DNA of 64,000 nt from Pelobates cultripes. Taxonomy: Eukaryota; Chordata; Amphibia; Anura; Pelobatidae. The DNA lies in the NCBI GenBank assembly GCA_933207985.1, contig OW240916.1, positions 268,091,748 to 268,155,747 on the forward strand. Reading direction: 5' to 3'. The notes beneath the pieces are model-generated. The model was not told where the DNA came from and did not search any database. It was given only the letters and a program-made list of their open reading frames with translations. Both the position numbers and the translations under genes were made by a program. Positions 12,276 to 23,506 of this stretch are shown piece after piece; positions within the stretch are counted from its first letter, which is position 1, and each line of letters begins with the position of its first letter.

Positions 12276-12419
12276 GAACACTAAAGCAGATGTAGTTAAT
12301 TTATCTAAATAAAGGATCAAAAATTTATTATTTTCCATAAGCTTTTCAAATTATTTATTGACTGAAGTCACCATTAAATCCTGCAAGTTTGTATTTCTGA
12401 CAATGTAGTGTTCCTTTAA
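12276..12419. mobile_element. Short T2-like MITE remnant
   Basis: Right end GTAGTGTTCCTTTAA with an intact TTAA at 12416-12419. The left end AGGAACACTAAAGCAG is an inverted match but its TTAA has been lost (TTACACAGGAAC). AT-rich filler lies between. Confidence 0.5.
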
Positions 12420-13527
12420 ATTGAGTCTTAAATGCAATATATTCACTGAATTGTTAAGGAAGATCAATGAGACCAATAGTAAATGGCAGAAGGCAAATGC
12501 TTGGACATAAGAAGTAAGAATATAAGGAGTAGCTTAAGAGGTAAAGGTACAATGCATTCCGTACCGGGTTCTACATTCAGAGAAGCAAAAAACATAGTGA
12601 CTCTAAAATAAAGGGGTGGGCTATTTGCTCTCCTTGTCATGAGATATCTTCCTGATCCACCAAGTAATCATTGCCTGAGACATTTCAAATCTATAACACG
12701 CTTTATGTTAATACCACAGGCATTTTGGAGGCAATTCAACAAATGGATTTATGTGGTCTTGTGAAAATTATCATAACCCTAACTAAAACAATTTTAATAC
12801 CCAAAGGAGTCTCTCGGAAGACCCAACCTGCGTATAGCCAAACAAGTTTAAATCCGAAATCTAAGCTAATCCAATCAATTTATTACAACCATTAACCAAT
12901 CCAAATCTCACAATTCTGAGTTTTTATAATACAAATACAAAGAATGCCTGACATTCCTAAAAACATTTATATCCCCTTTGTACATGAGAATGTTTATTTT
13001 CTTACACTCCAAGCAGATGTAAAATGTATCTACATAGGTCAAGGATTAGTCCAAAATGCCTCACGTATAAACAGAAACTGATGCTGTCTCATGTCAGAAG
13101 GATCACCTACGATTAATCATCAATAGGCAGGTATATAACTTCTATCTTCCAAGATCTATAGCATTACTCTAGTCAAGGCACCATTTCTCGGACCCATTGT
13201 GTGGCTCTGCTATTAACTCTAAAAAATAACAGGAGGTCATTTTCAGTAGTGTTATGGGATATGTCTTGCTAAACATTGCTTGTTTAAGAAGCTTGGCTCT
13301 GCAAGTCGCTCCGTACTTGCTGAAGTAGGAATCAATGTGAAGAGAACCGTGCTCTGCTTCTAAAAAAGCCATCTGAACTGAACATGCTGTGGACATAATG
13401 CTCAACCAGCAAATTAACTCTTTCAGGCAGGCAATCAGCAGCAGCTTAAATTCCAACTCTTTCCACATGATTCCTAGTTCCCAATCTATTTGGTAGAGGC
13501 TCAAATTATGCTAGAACTTTTAAACGC

Positions 13528-13853
13528 ACAAAGGGGCTGGGGGAAGAGACGCACAAATGGGCTTAGGGGAAGACACTCACAAATGGGCGAGGGGGGAAGA
13601 GACGCACAAATGGGCTGAGGGGAAGACCCTCACAAATGTGCTGAGGGGAAGACACTCACAAATGGGCTAAGGGGAAGAGACGCACAAATGGGCTGAGGGG
13701 AAGACACTCACAAATGGGCTGAGGGGAAGAGACGCACAAATGAGCTTGTGGAAGAGATGAACAAATGGGCTGGTAGGAAAGAGACACACAAACGGGCTGG
13801 CTGGTGGGATGGAGACACACAAAGAGCTTGGGAGGAGGAAGAGACACACAAAT
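13528..13853. repeat. 26-bp minisatellite with alternating unit types
   Basis: About twelve units of a 26-bp repeat built on AAATGGGCTGAGGGGAAG followed by either ACACTCAC or AGACGCAC. The two endings largely alternate between neighbours, suggesting amplification as a 52-bp dimer, and the last three or four units diverge in sequence and length. Short minus-strand frames reading FVCLFP-like peptides are by-products. Confidence 0.88.
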
Positions 13854-14009
13854 GGATTATTTTAAACGTTTAGGACAGTATCAGTACGTGGATGCAATGT
13901 CAATTGAAGTGGAAGTGTCAGTAGCCAGAATTTTTTATATTATGTTTATTTAACCAATATATTTAACAAATATGTATTTATGATGTGTAAAAATTAAATG
14001 TAATGGGGT

Positions 14010-14950
14010 GCGGGGCTTGGCCAGCATGGGTTCTGGGTTAATTCTCACTAAGACAGGCCCTTCTGATGGCTCTCCCAACTCAAAGTGGGTTTTATTTAAC
14101 TCTGCTGACTTACAACACACCTGGGACCCCTTCTGAGCACATTCGGAAGCCGACACTGCTTCTGCTAATGGACATGCCGCCGAGGCAAACCTGCGGCCTG
14201 GCTGTATGGGAGAGGAGGAACCACAGTGGAATGCCCAATTTCCCGCCCCCCCTCGCTGATGAGGGTCACCCCAGCACTTTTAACTACTTACTATCATCTG
14301 CCACCCAAAATGGCGACGGAACACGACGAGGCAGATTTTCTGGTGGCATTTGGCCACAGATGTGCAGCCTTTTCGGAGCGGCTTTGTCAGCTTGCCAGTT
14401 TGAAGCTTTCAGACACTGATCATGCAACAGATTCTAGCATTGCTCTCACTTATCCTCCGCCGGAGTAGCTGAAAAGGCCCATGGTAGTGAACCTCTCTGA
14501 GCTGCGACAAAGCACTCACAATCCCTTGGGTTTGACCCCCCCAACGGTGCCGGATACTACTCTGGGGCAAGCCTGTTCATAATAAACTGACATTTCCACA
14601 GAGTTCCTGGATGCCGTTCCTACCTTTCTCTTGTACATGGTGCCCCATGTATATAGTTTTTCCTATCCCTAGTGTCTCTACGCTTTACTGTAAACTGCTG
14701 GGGTGTTTATTTACAAGTATTCAGTCTCAGTTTTTCTAGCCACACTTAATATATCACTTATCTTGTTTACTTAGTATAATGCAAATTACAGTTATTCACT
14801 GTTCTAAGCATTACTTTGAGCCTAGTCTTGTCTTCTCATCTTCTAACTTGACCATCTTGTAACTTATCAATTAACAGTACTATTGTGCTATCTACAATTG
14901 ATCACACCGTTAGTCAGTATAGCTTGATTTCTATAATGTCTCGTTCTACT
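14010..14950. other. Unassigned repeat-like segment, possibly a LINE fragment
   Basis: A GC-rich block starting near GGGGTGCGGGGCTTGGCCAG contains a short plus-strand frame (14226-14468) with KMATEHDEADFLVAFGHRCA, then AT-richer DNA up to the TA that precedes element 14953. The look is that of a retroelement 5' region, but no reverse-transcriptase or nuclease motif is visible and I cannot name a family. Confidence 0.3.
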
Positions 14951-14952
14951 TA

Positions 14953-15715
14953 CCGTATTTTTCGATCCATAAGACGCACTTTTTTCCCTCTACAAAAGTA
15001 AAAGGAAATATCTGTGCGTCTTATGTAACGAATGCATACTGATATTGTGTGGCATGGAGGAGGGAAGGCTGCAGAGAGCCGATACCAAGCCCCTCTGGAG
15101 CAGAGAGTGCTGGGAGGAATTGACTATCTGTTACTTCCTACCAGCTTACCAACCGCGCGGGCTTGGAGGTCTGAAGACACTCTGAAAGAGGAGGAGGGAG
15201 GACAAAGAGCTCTGCAGGCAGACTCCCATCCCATCAGCCTCAGTCTGCCCCATGAATTCACCTCCCTGCAGCAAAAGGTACGGAAACATATATGTTAACT
15301 GCAATTTGTGTGTCAGTGTGTATGTTTAGGCATGTGTATCTGTGTGTGTCAGTGTGTGTATGCCAATGTGTATGTATGTGTGTCTGTATCTGTGTGCCAG
15401 TATGTGTATGTATGTATCTGTGTAGGCATGTGTATCTGTGTGTGCCAGTGTGTGTATGCATAGGTATGTGTATCTGTGTGTGTAGTGTCAGTGTGTATCT
15501 CTGTCTGTGTGTGTGTGTGTATCTGTGTGTAAACTGTACCAGTGTTCTTAATGCCACTGTTGACTGCTGCTCACTTTACATGGTTGAAATATTATTCTGA
15601 TATAGTTTATTAAATAGTTTAGTAGACCATTTGATTCAGATTTTTTTTTCTTGTTTTCCTCCTCTAAAAACTAGATGTGTCTTATGGTCGGGTGTGTCTT
15701 ATGGGGCGAAAAATA
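14953..15715. mobile_element. TACCGTA-group DNA element (ATAAGACGCAC type)
   Basis: Left flank TA, then CCGTATTTTTCGATCCATAA and GACGCAC, with an inverted copy GTGCGTCTTATG just inside (15014-15025). The right end has two GTGTCTTATGG boxes and finishes GGGGCGAAAAATA, an inverted match to the left end lacking the last CGG. The interior carries a GC palindrome (about 15108-15147) and a TG array. The frame at 15032-15298 has no known motif. Widespread metazoan repeats start this way; I do not assign a superfamily. Confidence 0.72.
15296..15545. repeat. TG-rich microsatellite inside element 14953-15715
   Basis: About 250 bp of interrupted TGTGTATCTGTGTG-type repeats, made of TGTATC, TGTGTG and CAGTG words with no fixed period. 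It lies wholly within the TACCGTA-group element. Confidence 0.88.
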
Positions 15716-15842
15716 AGTTTACTATTGCTAGTCTGTTACTATAATACTCTGAAAGCAATGCTGCTATTCTCTGCTGTCTGTTTTTGCTATGCTCGGGATT
15801 GCTGTTGTGGCATAGAACGCTTACTTGTTATCACTTGTACAA

Positions 15843-15975
15843 CATACATACAGACACACACACAAGACACACAGACAGACACACACACACAAACACACAC
15901 AAGACATCCATACATACAGACAGACACACACACATGACATACATACAAAGACATACACACAAACAAACACACACT
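15843..15975. repeat. CA-rich microsatellite
   Basis: About 130 bp of ACACACAC, AGACACAC and ACATACA words. It begins 130 bp beyond the end of the preceding TACCGTA-group element and is of opposite sense to the TG array inside it, so the two arrays could pair in RNA. Confidence 0.88.
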
Positions 15976-16009
15976 ATTTTAGTCACCCTGCTGTTTCATA
16001 CCTTTTAGG

Positions 16010-16330
16010 TGCAGGAGGGTGACATTCCCTGTGGTCCAGTGGTGGCTCAGGTTGATGGGAGTCAGAGTTCCCACTCTGACTCCCTCATCCTTCCTCCCGC
16101 ATGGGATGTGTGTTAGCTGGGAGGAGTGACGTGCGGTCACTTCTTCCCAGCTCTGTGTGATGTAATCACAGGGGGCCCGGTCGCGCTGTTAATGATTTGA
16201 TTTAATGCATCTCTATGAGGAGAAGTTGATTAGTGCATGCGCAATATTCTCCCAATACTTTCCTTTGGAAAAGCATTGGCTTGGCTGAGATCATCAAGAA
16301 TGATATTAGCCATAGAGGTGGGGCCAGCCA
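16010..16330. repeat. GC palindrome joined to a MITE fragment
   Basis: The palindrome AGCTGGGAGGAGTGAC facing GTCACTTCTTCCCAGCT (16115-16152) is followed by GATTTAATGCATCTCTATGA and sequence akin to 25530-25650 in the ~610-bp T2-like MITE. The flank TCCCTCATCCTTCCTCCCGC resembles the same position in hAT element 4992-5439. Boundaries are unclear; this is a mosaic of known local repeats. Confidence 0.5.
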
Positions 16331-19300
16331 CGGCAAGACGGACACGGCACACACAAACACAGTCAATAACAGACACACACACTAACTTTTGGAGTGTTGT
16401 GGCGACTTGGAGCCTGGGATTTGTCGAGCCATGCTGTAACTGGGTACAACTATCTAAGCTCCCGGTCAATCATATGTTTAGTTTTTTTGCACATGGCAGA
16501 AAGCATACAGAAAAGAAGAGAAGCAATGTTTATATTTGTCCTCCTCGGTGTGCCCTGGCTCTGCCTGAACTGAACTTGAGTGTGATGCCATTTGCCAAAT
16601 AATATTAATCTTAATATACATTTAAAAGAGAATCCTGCAAAACATGCAAAAAGGTTACTGGTGTTTTTTTCAATTAAACCGTTTAATTTACAGAGAAGTG
16701 ACGGTCCTCCTTTAAGAAGTAAACATTTATTTTAACGTTAAATGTTACAAAAACTTGGATATGTTCGAAAGTAGGACTTCAGGCGTGCTATAATTCATAA
16801 AGTTAAAAGCATCAAATAGAATAGTCATGGCTATTTTCCATACACGTAGCAAAGCAGCTCTGAGACATATTCATCTGAGACATGGTATGTGGAAGCGCGC
16901 CTTCACGCTATTACATGTCCATATACCAGGTACTCAAGTGACTTCTCGAGATTACCATATTGGCTCATCATTAGAGCGGTACCAAGGGATACTTTTCTGT
17001 ATTACTGCTCAAACAGCCCCTATGCTCAAAACTAGCCAGATCTATAAAAAGACCTCTTATCTATACTATAAGCAAAATAACCAAGTGTGAACACAGACTA
17101 AACACATTTTCACTGTTGGATGATGGACTTTTGAAAATGACCTGTCATTTAATGCTAGATGTCGAAGAGCGATGGTAAACAGAAAGTGGTTTTGTTTTCC
17201 CCACTGGCATGTCGTCCGTGGAGCAGAGGTTACAGTACAAGATGGAATGACTGCGATGAGGCATCAAATAGGCTCAACCTTCCTTGGCAGAACATCTAGA
17301 GTCGGCTAACAAGTGGCAAATCATCAAAGGAAGAAAATCCAACATGCACCTTCTGCCGTATGTACATTCCTCCTACTCTGGCAACGGTCCACATCCAAAA
17401 AAAGGATTTCATTTCAGGCAGAGGAAGTGAAAGGAAATAGCAGCAGAGTCTCGAACCAGTAGCTAAATATGGAATACAAGTTGAAAAGCTAAGCTTTTTT
17501 AACACGGCTCAACATCAAATGACAGTCAGAAGACTCAGCTCGGAGTTTTAAAAAACAAACTACTACAAAGTCTCGGACACTGAAACACACTAAATCAGTG
17601 GAGTCATCAATTTCTGTGGTTGGTTTCCAAAATTAGCTCAAGAGAGAATTTTTACAATGTATGCCTGGCCTGAATAAAAGTGTAAGATTACAAATTAAAA
17701 TTTGTGAGATTTTTTTAATTTTATTTTTTTTAGCAGGAGAACAATTGCATTGGGCCAAAAATGTATTTCCACTTATTTTGATTGTTAGAGCACTGACTAC
17801 CAATGCCGAGTTACACATTTTTCAAATACCACCCTCCCCCCAAATGCAGAATAATTTTGACCACCTATATTGTTTACTTAAAAGGAACACTCGAAGCACC
17901 ATTAGATTTAAATGTAATGGCTTTTTTAGGTGCAAAGATGCAGTTTTTTTCACACATAATGTAAATAATTGACATTTTGAAAAAGGCTAATGTTTACATT
18001 TTTCTGAAATTAATGCCTCTATTGGCATCAGAAAGACAGCTACTAAAGGTATTTAATCTTTAATGCTTTGGCTTTTTGAAGTTCTTCATGTTCAGCATGA
18101 TCACACTGAATGCAGCCAATTTATTTCTTTATTTATTTTAAAGAAGGGGGGCTAAATCTAAGTAACACTCTACCATTAAATATAAATGTTTTATTTTTAA
18201 CATAAGAGTGCAGTGGTTTTTTAAGGCACACACTATAGATCAATAGATAGACCCAGTACTACAGAAAGACTAGATAGGCCGTTTGGTTTTTATATGCCCT
18301 CAAACTCTAAGTTTCTACAGGAGGCTCCAAAGCAAACGAATTCCCACAGCAAGAACTTTTATATTCACCTGAATAGACAGCTCTTATACCTATCGAATAA
18401 GCACCAACATGTTCTGCAGTGCTCACAATGAGGATAAAAAACAAGGAAAAACAATCAAGTTGGGGTGAATAGAAACAAGACGAATGGAGGAATCTGCTTT
18501 TAAAAATTACTTTATAGTCTACAGAAAGTGGGGTATAAGAAGTAACGAGGTAAAGACCAAATCTGATAACGGAGACCTGATTGATGTGGAGGTCAGTGAA
18601 GGTGGTTTGAACCACAAAAATCTAGTTAAGGAGCAACATTAGTAAATATATTAACATGTCTACTTAGTAAATATATTCACATGTCTAATTAGTAAGGTGA
18701 CCAATGTAGAATAGCTAAGCAGCTTGAAAAAGTCAACTGGATTAGAGGGGGAGCAACAATGTTAATTAAATAAGGTAGAGAATATGTTGCAATATAAAGT
18801 ACAGACACTTTCACTGTGAATTTCCATCTCTGGAGAACATGTTTACCCAAGATTATATGATTTCGTAAGTATAATGAGCAGTCAGGCCTATGAATCAGTT
18901 CAGTTAGCAGAAAACATTTGACACTACAATTGTCCATTAAAGACACAAATGTTTTATACTGTCAGTCTTAGCGATGTAACAAGATGCATGTAAATGTATC
19001 CCATTTACATGCAAAGAGGGTTTACGTATTTCTTTTTATAAAAGAGCCCTTGACAGGTAAGTGGAAAGTCAGATTAGATCACTGATGGCTAATATTGGTA
19101 ATGGGAGCATTTGTGAATATTTCCCATGATGCTCTGCCAGAAGAGCACGGTCAGCTTTTAAAAAAAAAATATTATTATTATGATGATGTTTGATTACAGT
19201 AAAGAAATTATTTCATTTCATTAACCTGCAATAATGTTTTGCTTCTCTAACTTAAAGTATGACAAGCAAGCACAATCGAAAAATAGAATTTGACCACTTT

Positions 19301-19406
19301 TGGTCATGACAAGATACTTTGGGTTTTGAAAGTAAACGTCACCTTAGTAAGGTGCTTGCTATTAACAGCCCCCGATCTACTGAAGTACCTACCTCAACTG
19401 TATATT

Positions 19407-19470
19407 TTATTGAAAAGCGCTGCGGAATAAGCTGGCGCTATATAAATACCAATATTAATAATAATAAATA
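19407..19470 (+). mobile_element. L2/SINE-type 3' tail
   Basis: The phrase AAAGCGCTGCGGAATAAGCT followed by GGCGCTATATAAATA and an AATAATAATA run is the usual 3' end of L2-related LINEs and the SINEs that borrow it. Only about 60 bp remain. Confidence 0.6.
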
Positions 19471-19559
19471 CAATGAGGAAGAGGCACAAATTTCCCAGTA
19501 AACAAAAAAGCTTTTCACAGTGCAGCAATATCCCCACACTGTAGTTCCAACAGGGTATA

Positions 19560-19832
19560 GTAGCCAACAAGAGAAAAAATGGAGTCTTGTGCAACTTGAT
19601 TTTTAAGTGCACCCCCTGGTGCTACACCTTTAATACCGAAGGACAAAGTACAAACGTTTTGGGCAGTAGCCCTTTATGAATGTGGATGTCCTTCACACAG
19701 GACATCAGCATTGATAAAGGGCTACTGCCCGAAACGTTTGTACTTTGCCTTTCGGTATTAGAGGGGTAGCACCAGGGGGTGCACTTAAAATTCAAGTTGC
19801 ACAAGACTCCATTTTTTTCTCTTGTTGGCTAA
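19560..19832. repeat. 270-bp near-perfect palindrome (foldback element)
   Basis: From about 19561 to 19694 and from about 19697 to 19832 the sequence is its own reverse complement with only a few mismatches and one or two single-base gaps. The centre is GGATGTCCTTCACACAGGAC, so the loop is a handful of bases. Each arm includes TACCGAA, ACAAAGTACAAACGTTT and GGGCAGTAGCCCTTTAT. There is no coding content. Transcribed within WDR70 pre-mRNA it would form a ~130-bp hairpin. Confidence 0.9.
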
Positions 19833-20291
19833 TAATAATAATATATCTCCGTGAACTCATATGCCTTCTTAGAGCCTGGATTTTACTTGGCAGGTGCTAA
19901 GACAACTCGACAGAAATCCGTAGATTTGGTATGATACACACGCCATATTCATTTTAAACTGACCTAGGCCAACATTGAGATACAGTTATAACTCATACTA
20001 TGCTCCATATGTGAAGTGTCCTTTTGTTAATGCTGAAATGGTGTATTGAGAAGAGGGGATCTGTTGAAAATGCTTTTTTTGTGGGCTCCCATGAAGAACC
20101 CTCACAGAAATCTCTATTCCTTATAATTTAAATACGTATAATTATCCTCCTCCACTTTAGTTTGAGACAAGAATGAGACCTGGAATATAAATCTATTTGT
20201 CAGTACCCTGCCCTATTTATTACCTTGATTTACTAGTTTACACATGGCTAGAATGCTGGGTTTCATAAAAATGTGCATGCAGAAAACTTAC

Positions 20292-20430
20292 AGCGTCTGT
20301 GACGTTAATTTCATAAATCTTCTGAAATTCCACCATATCAAAGAACATTAAGCTCCCATTTCCACCTCCTTTCTTCACGGACGTTCCAGTAATCAGGAGT
20401 TTATCATCAGGACTGAAGCAACAGTCGGTC
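20292..20430 (-). CDS. WDR70: WDR70 coding exon (fourth in transcript order within window)
   Basis: The exon is 139 nt. Its first base completes the ATG codon left open by exon 29332-29416, and 46 codons follow to phase 0. The product reads TDCCFSPDDKLLITGTSVKK, a GGGNGS turn, then LMFFDMVEFQKIYEINVTDA. CFSPDDKLLITG is a typical WD40 inner strand. The donor is GTAAG. The acceptor is CTTAAG|GACC with A rather than C at -3, so it is probably a weaker site. The exon lies between two opposed copies of one MITE (11571-12144 and 25267-25878). Skipping it would shift the frame. Confidence 0.94.
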
Positions 20431-21541
20431 CTTAAGAATGCAAAAACAGACTTGTAAGATGTTTTGAGAACAAACTATTTGCAGAACAGTTCCAATCTAT
20501 TACATCAGTACATTCATTAAAATACCTTGTTCTTCAGTCAAGTAAGAAATTTTGTTTGACATTTCCAAATATCAACTAATATTGGTTCCATTCAGACGGT
20601 GGAATTAGTAGGTGGAGATACATCTTTATGAAATTATTGCAGCCATCCAAACGTTCCTCCCAAAATCAATAACACACATAAAACATAATGTAAAGAAGGT
20701 GGACGGTGTGCTAGGAAAACCTAGGTGATGGTTATTGATGAACGAATCACAATTTTAGAAATATATAGTATTTCCAGGACTTTCTAAAATCCATTATTTA
20801 ATTTTGCTTCAATACATAGAATGAATGTGTAGCTTATGTCTGATGATTGAAAGTAGTTCAATATTCAGATGTAAAACAAAGAAAAACATATATATCTTTT
20901 TGTGGATTTTGTATTTGTAAGTGTACAATTGACTCACATTTTATATGTGTTATGTGCCAATGTTACACATTAATATTCTATTTAATTTGCTTTTATTTTC
21001 TTTGAATATTAAATTTTTTTTTGGGGGGCGGGGGGGTAATATAAGCTGTGACGTCACGGCACAGGTTGAGACAAACATAGATAAGGAGTGGAAAAAAATC
21101 CATTTCAATACCATCACCTTTAGGTTTCTATGCTGTGCTTTTCTTTGCGTAATCGTTTTTCAATAAACAGAGTAAGCAGTACATCTCCAGATTAGGGCTA
21201 GCTTTAAATTAGACAAGAAAAAAAATCACTTTATAAATCACTTTATGCAACTCTAGTCACACCTCCTCCGCATGTGACCTACACAGAGATCTATTGTTTA
21301 AACTCTCTGTATTGCACAGTCTGTTGAATTTAGAATTTCTTATCTACTGTCCTGTTATAGGCTAAAGGAGCCTCCCCGTGTGGGATTAAACTTCATTTAA
21401 CAGAACAGGAGACACAAACGTCTAAAGTAAACATACTGTGCTGTACGATCTGATTAAAAATGAAACAATTCTCATGTTTGCTGTCTGAGTCACAGCCAGG
21501 GGAGGTGTGGTTAGGGCTGCACAAACAGAAACTAAAATGAT

Positions 21542-21817
21542 TTAAAGGAACACTCCAGGCACCATAAGAACTTAATAAAATATTATTTTATTGGTCCTTT
21601 AAGGGTTAAACCGATCCCGAATGGTTTAACCTCAAAGTCTGTGTTCCCGATGTTGGATCTCTCAGCCACCCTGTCCTCCCCTTTCCTGCAAAGCTTCTAA
21701 ATGTAAGATTATGGCTGCTGACGGTCTAAGCCAATCAGTGGCTACTCATTCACAAAACGGCTTGAGAAATGTACGAAGTTTGATTAAGTTGTTATGGTGC
21801 CCAGGCTGGTACTTTAA
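21542..21817. mobile_element. T2-like MITE nested in another MITE
   Basis: Left TTAAAGGAACACTCCAGGCA then CCATAAGAACTTA; right end the inverted match TAAGTTGTTATGGTGCCCAG then GCTGGTACTTTAA. TTAA lies at both edges (21542-21545 and 21814-21817). The interior has CAATCAGTGGCTACTCATTC and CGGCTTGAGAAATG, found also near 61780-61900. It interrupts the 41612-type host MITE. Confidence 0.8.
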
Positions 21818-21884
21818 CTGCTAAATGGCAGAGAAGTAAGCAGTGAGACTGCAGAGGCAAGATCTATACACTAAAACAGCTTAA

Positions 21885-22387
21885 TTAAAGGGTATCTGTC
21901 ATGCCCTAAACAACTTATGCTCTTTAGATTGAGCATAAATTGTTTAGGGCATGACAGATTCCTATTTAAATATGGACTTTTCTCCCAGATACCAGTCAAT
22001 GCTTTGGCATGAACTAATAAGAAAGAGAAGATACCTCTCGCAGGAGGTCCTTCTGCTCTCCACCCATAGTAGCTATGGTTAATCCATAGCGTCACAGCGT
22101 TCCATCACTGATGAAATTTGCCCTGATTGGGGATGTCTCTCATCAGGGCCAATCAAAGAAGACTTTGGGAAGAGCACAGGTAGAGTGGAGAATGGCCAAG
22201 AGGTGGGGGTTACACAAAGAGTAACACCCACGAAGCATAAACATGGAGGCCCTTGCATGGAGGAAAAGTGAATAAATCTCTATATTTTACATTGAATACA
22301 CTTTGTATAGTTGTGATATATAATGCATTCAATGTACATGGGAATGATTTCAGGTAAAATGTTTTTTTCACAACAGGTTCACTTTAG
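21885..22387. mobile_element. Second nested TTAA element with internal hairpin
   Basis: Begins TTAAAGGGTATCTGTCATGC; the right side AACAGGTTCACT then TTAG is a decayed inverted match. Just inside the left end, CTGTCATGCCCTAAACAA ... TTGTTTAGGGCATGACAG (about 21897-21958) makes a 60-bp hairpin. The ends resemble element 60001-60437. It sits in the symmetric tip of the host MITE, between CTAAAACAGC and GCTGTTTTGG. Confidence 0.65.
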
Positions 22388-22471
22388 CTAAAGCTGTTTT
22401 GGTGCTTACAATATCCTATGTGTTATAGGTTTGCATTTTAAAGCTGCTGAGAGGCTTTAACATATTTAAGT

Positions 22472-23506
22472 TGTGACAGATCACCCTGTCCCTGGATTGT
22501 AATCCCTCTGTTTCATTCTACTATGGGTTTGGGACATTGCATTCTCCTTTATTTTATTTTTATTTAATTCCCCTATCGAACAAACTACTGAACAACTACG
22601 CAAGCGTTCTAAGCAGTTGGGTGGGTGGTCATGTTCAGTATACGAACACGCAGTGGTGGCCATCATTAGCCGCGAACACACAGAACAGTGTTTGGTCGTC
22701 GAAATCATGGAACCCAAATCGGACACTCGATGGTGCGAACACTGCTAGAACGTCCCTTCCATCAACGTTCGGCTAAACGTATGGGTATTGAAAGGCATTT
22801 GGTGGGAGCAAGCTCCCGAATGAGAGACATAGACTAAACCTACCCACAAACTGTTACGTTTGGTATTTTGACTATATTGAGTATTCCCGAAAGAGACAGA
22901 CCGCTTAGCCTGATTTCAGCATGAAATCTTTTGGGCAGGAGCCTTATGTGTGGTCAGTCAAAATATGACCTCCATGGAAATCCCAAACCTCTGAACCGAT
23001 CTGGGTGATTTTGGGATATGTTGGTCACCCAGATCGGGGCTACCAGGGGATGTAACTTTTGTGGGGTTTTCATGGGTTTTGGGGGTACTTCCGCGGTACT
23101 GCTAAAATGTGTGTTTTCTGTGCCTGGAGATAATTGAGTTAGTACAGTTCCTGACTCAATTATCTCACAAGCACAGGGGAGGGATTGTCTTATTTTGTAT
23201 GGGAGTGTCCTGGACCTGAGAGCCAATGTAATCGTGTATAGGTTTTTACTGTAGTCTACTCTCAGGTCCAGAGGGGAGAGCCCCCGGCACGGGGATTGAC
23301 ATTAAAACCAGTTGTCCCACAGCATAGAGCCTCGTTTCATATTTGTGGGAGAAAGATATACCAACTGTCTCCCTTCTGCTTGGAGTGCAAAATCACTAGT
23401 TCTTGTAAGAGCTGTTACTGCTCTGCATTACAGCATCCCTCCCACTAAGGGGGAAAAGAATATCTCTGGCGGCGGAACCCCTCTTCCCATCGGGGTGGCC
23501 GCTACA
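22472..23506 (+). mobile_element. Solo LTR, 1,035 bp, with 5-bp target duplication
   Basis: Starts TGTGACAGATCACCCTGTCC and ends ATCGGGGTGGCCGCTACA, giving TG...CA termini. It is flanked by a perfect TAAGT duplication (22467-22471 and 23507-23511). An ATTAAA at 23301-23306 could be its poly(A) signal. There is no gag, pol or env next to it, so this is a single LTR left by recombination between two LTRs. A 5-bp duplication fits Ty3/gypsy-like or some endogenous retroviral elements; I cannot say which. Confidence 0.82.

Larger units (their letters stand above)
1778..20291 (-). other. WDR70: WDR70 intron, 18.5 kb
   Basis: GT-AG intron between exons 20292-20430 and 1677-1777. The identified repeats are listed separately. 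A small piece at about 1829-1865 (GCATCATGGGAAGCATAGTC) resembles a frog hAT MITE. T2-like left ends without a clear partner begin at 4201, 4443, 5663 and 17878. I see nothing I can name in 1866-2481, 3159-3847, 4447-4991, 7371-8976, 9318-11570, 12420-13527 or 16331-19406, which look like ordinary AT-rich intron or decayed repeats. The short open frames there have no recognisable domains. Confidence 0.85.
21180..22415 (+). mobile_element. T2-like MITE split by two nested insertions
   Basis: The host MITE is related to 41612-42133: shared blocks include CATCTAAAGTAAACAC-like and GGGGAGGTGTGGTTAGGGCT-like sequence. Its pieces are about 21180-21541, 21818-21884 (GAGACTGCAGAGGCAAGATC) and 22388-22415 (GCTGTTTTGGTGCTTACAAT). 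The gaps are filled by elements 21542-21817 and 21885-22387. Its left terminus is not recognisable. Confidence 0.7.

Noticed and set aside
15258..16022. Repeat array resembling a CRISPR or a coding Cys/Val-rich or Thr/His-rich protein
   Set aside because: Simple TG and CA microsatellites; no constant repeat or unique spacers, and a vertebrate context.
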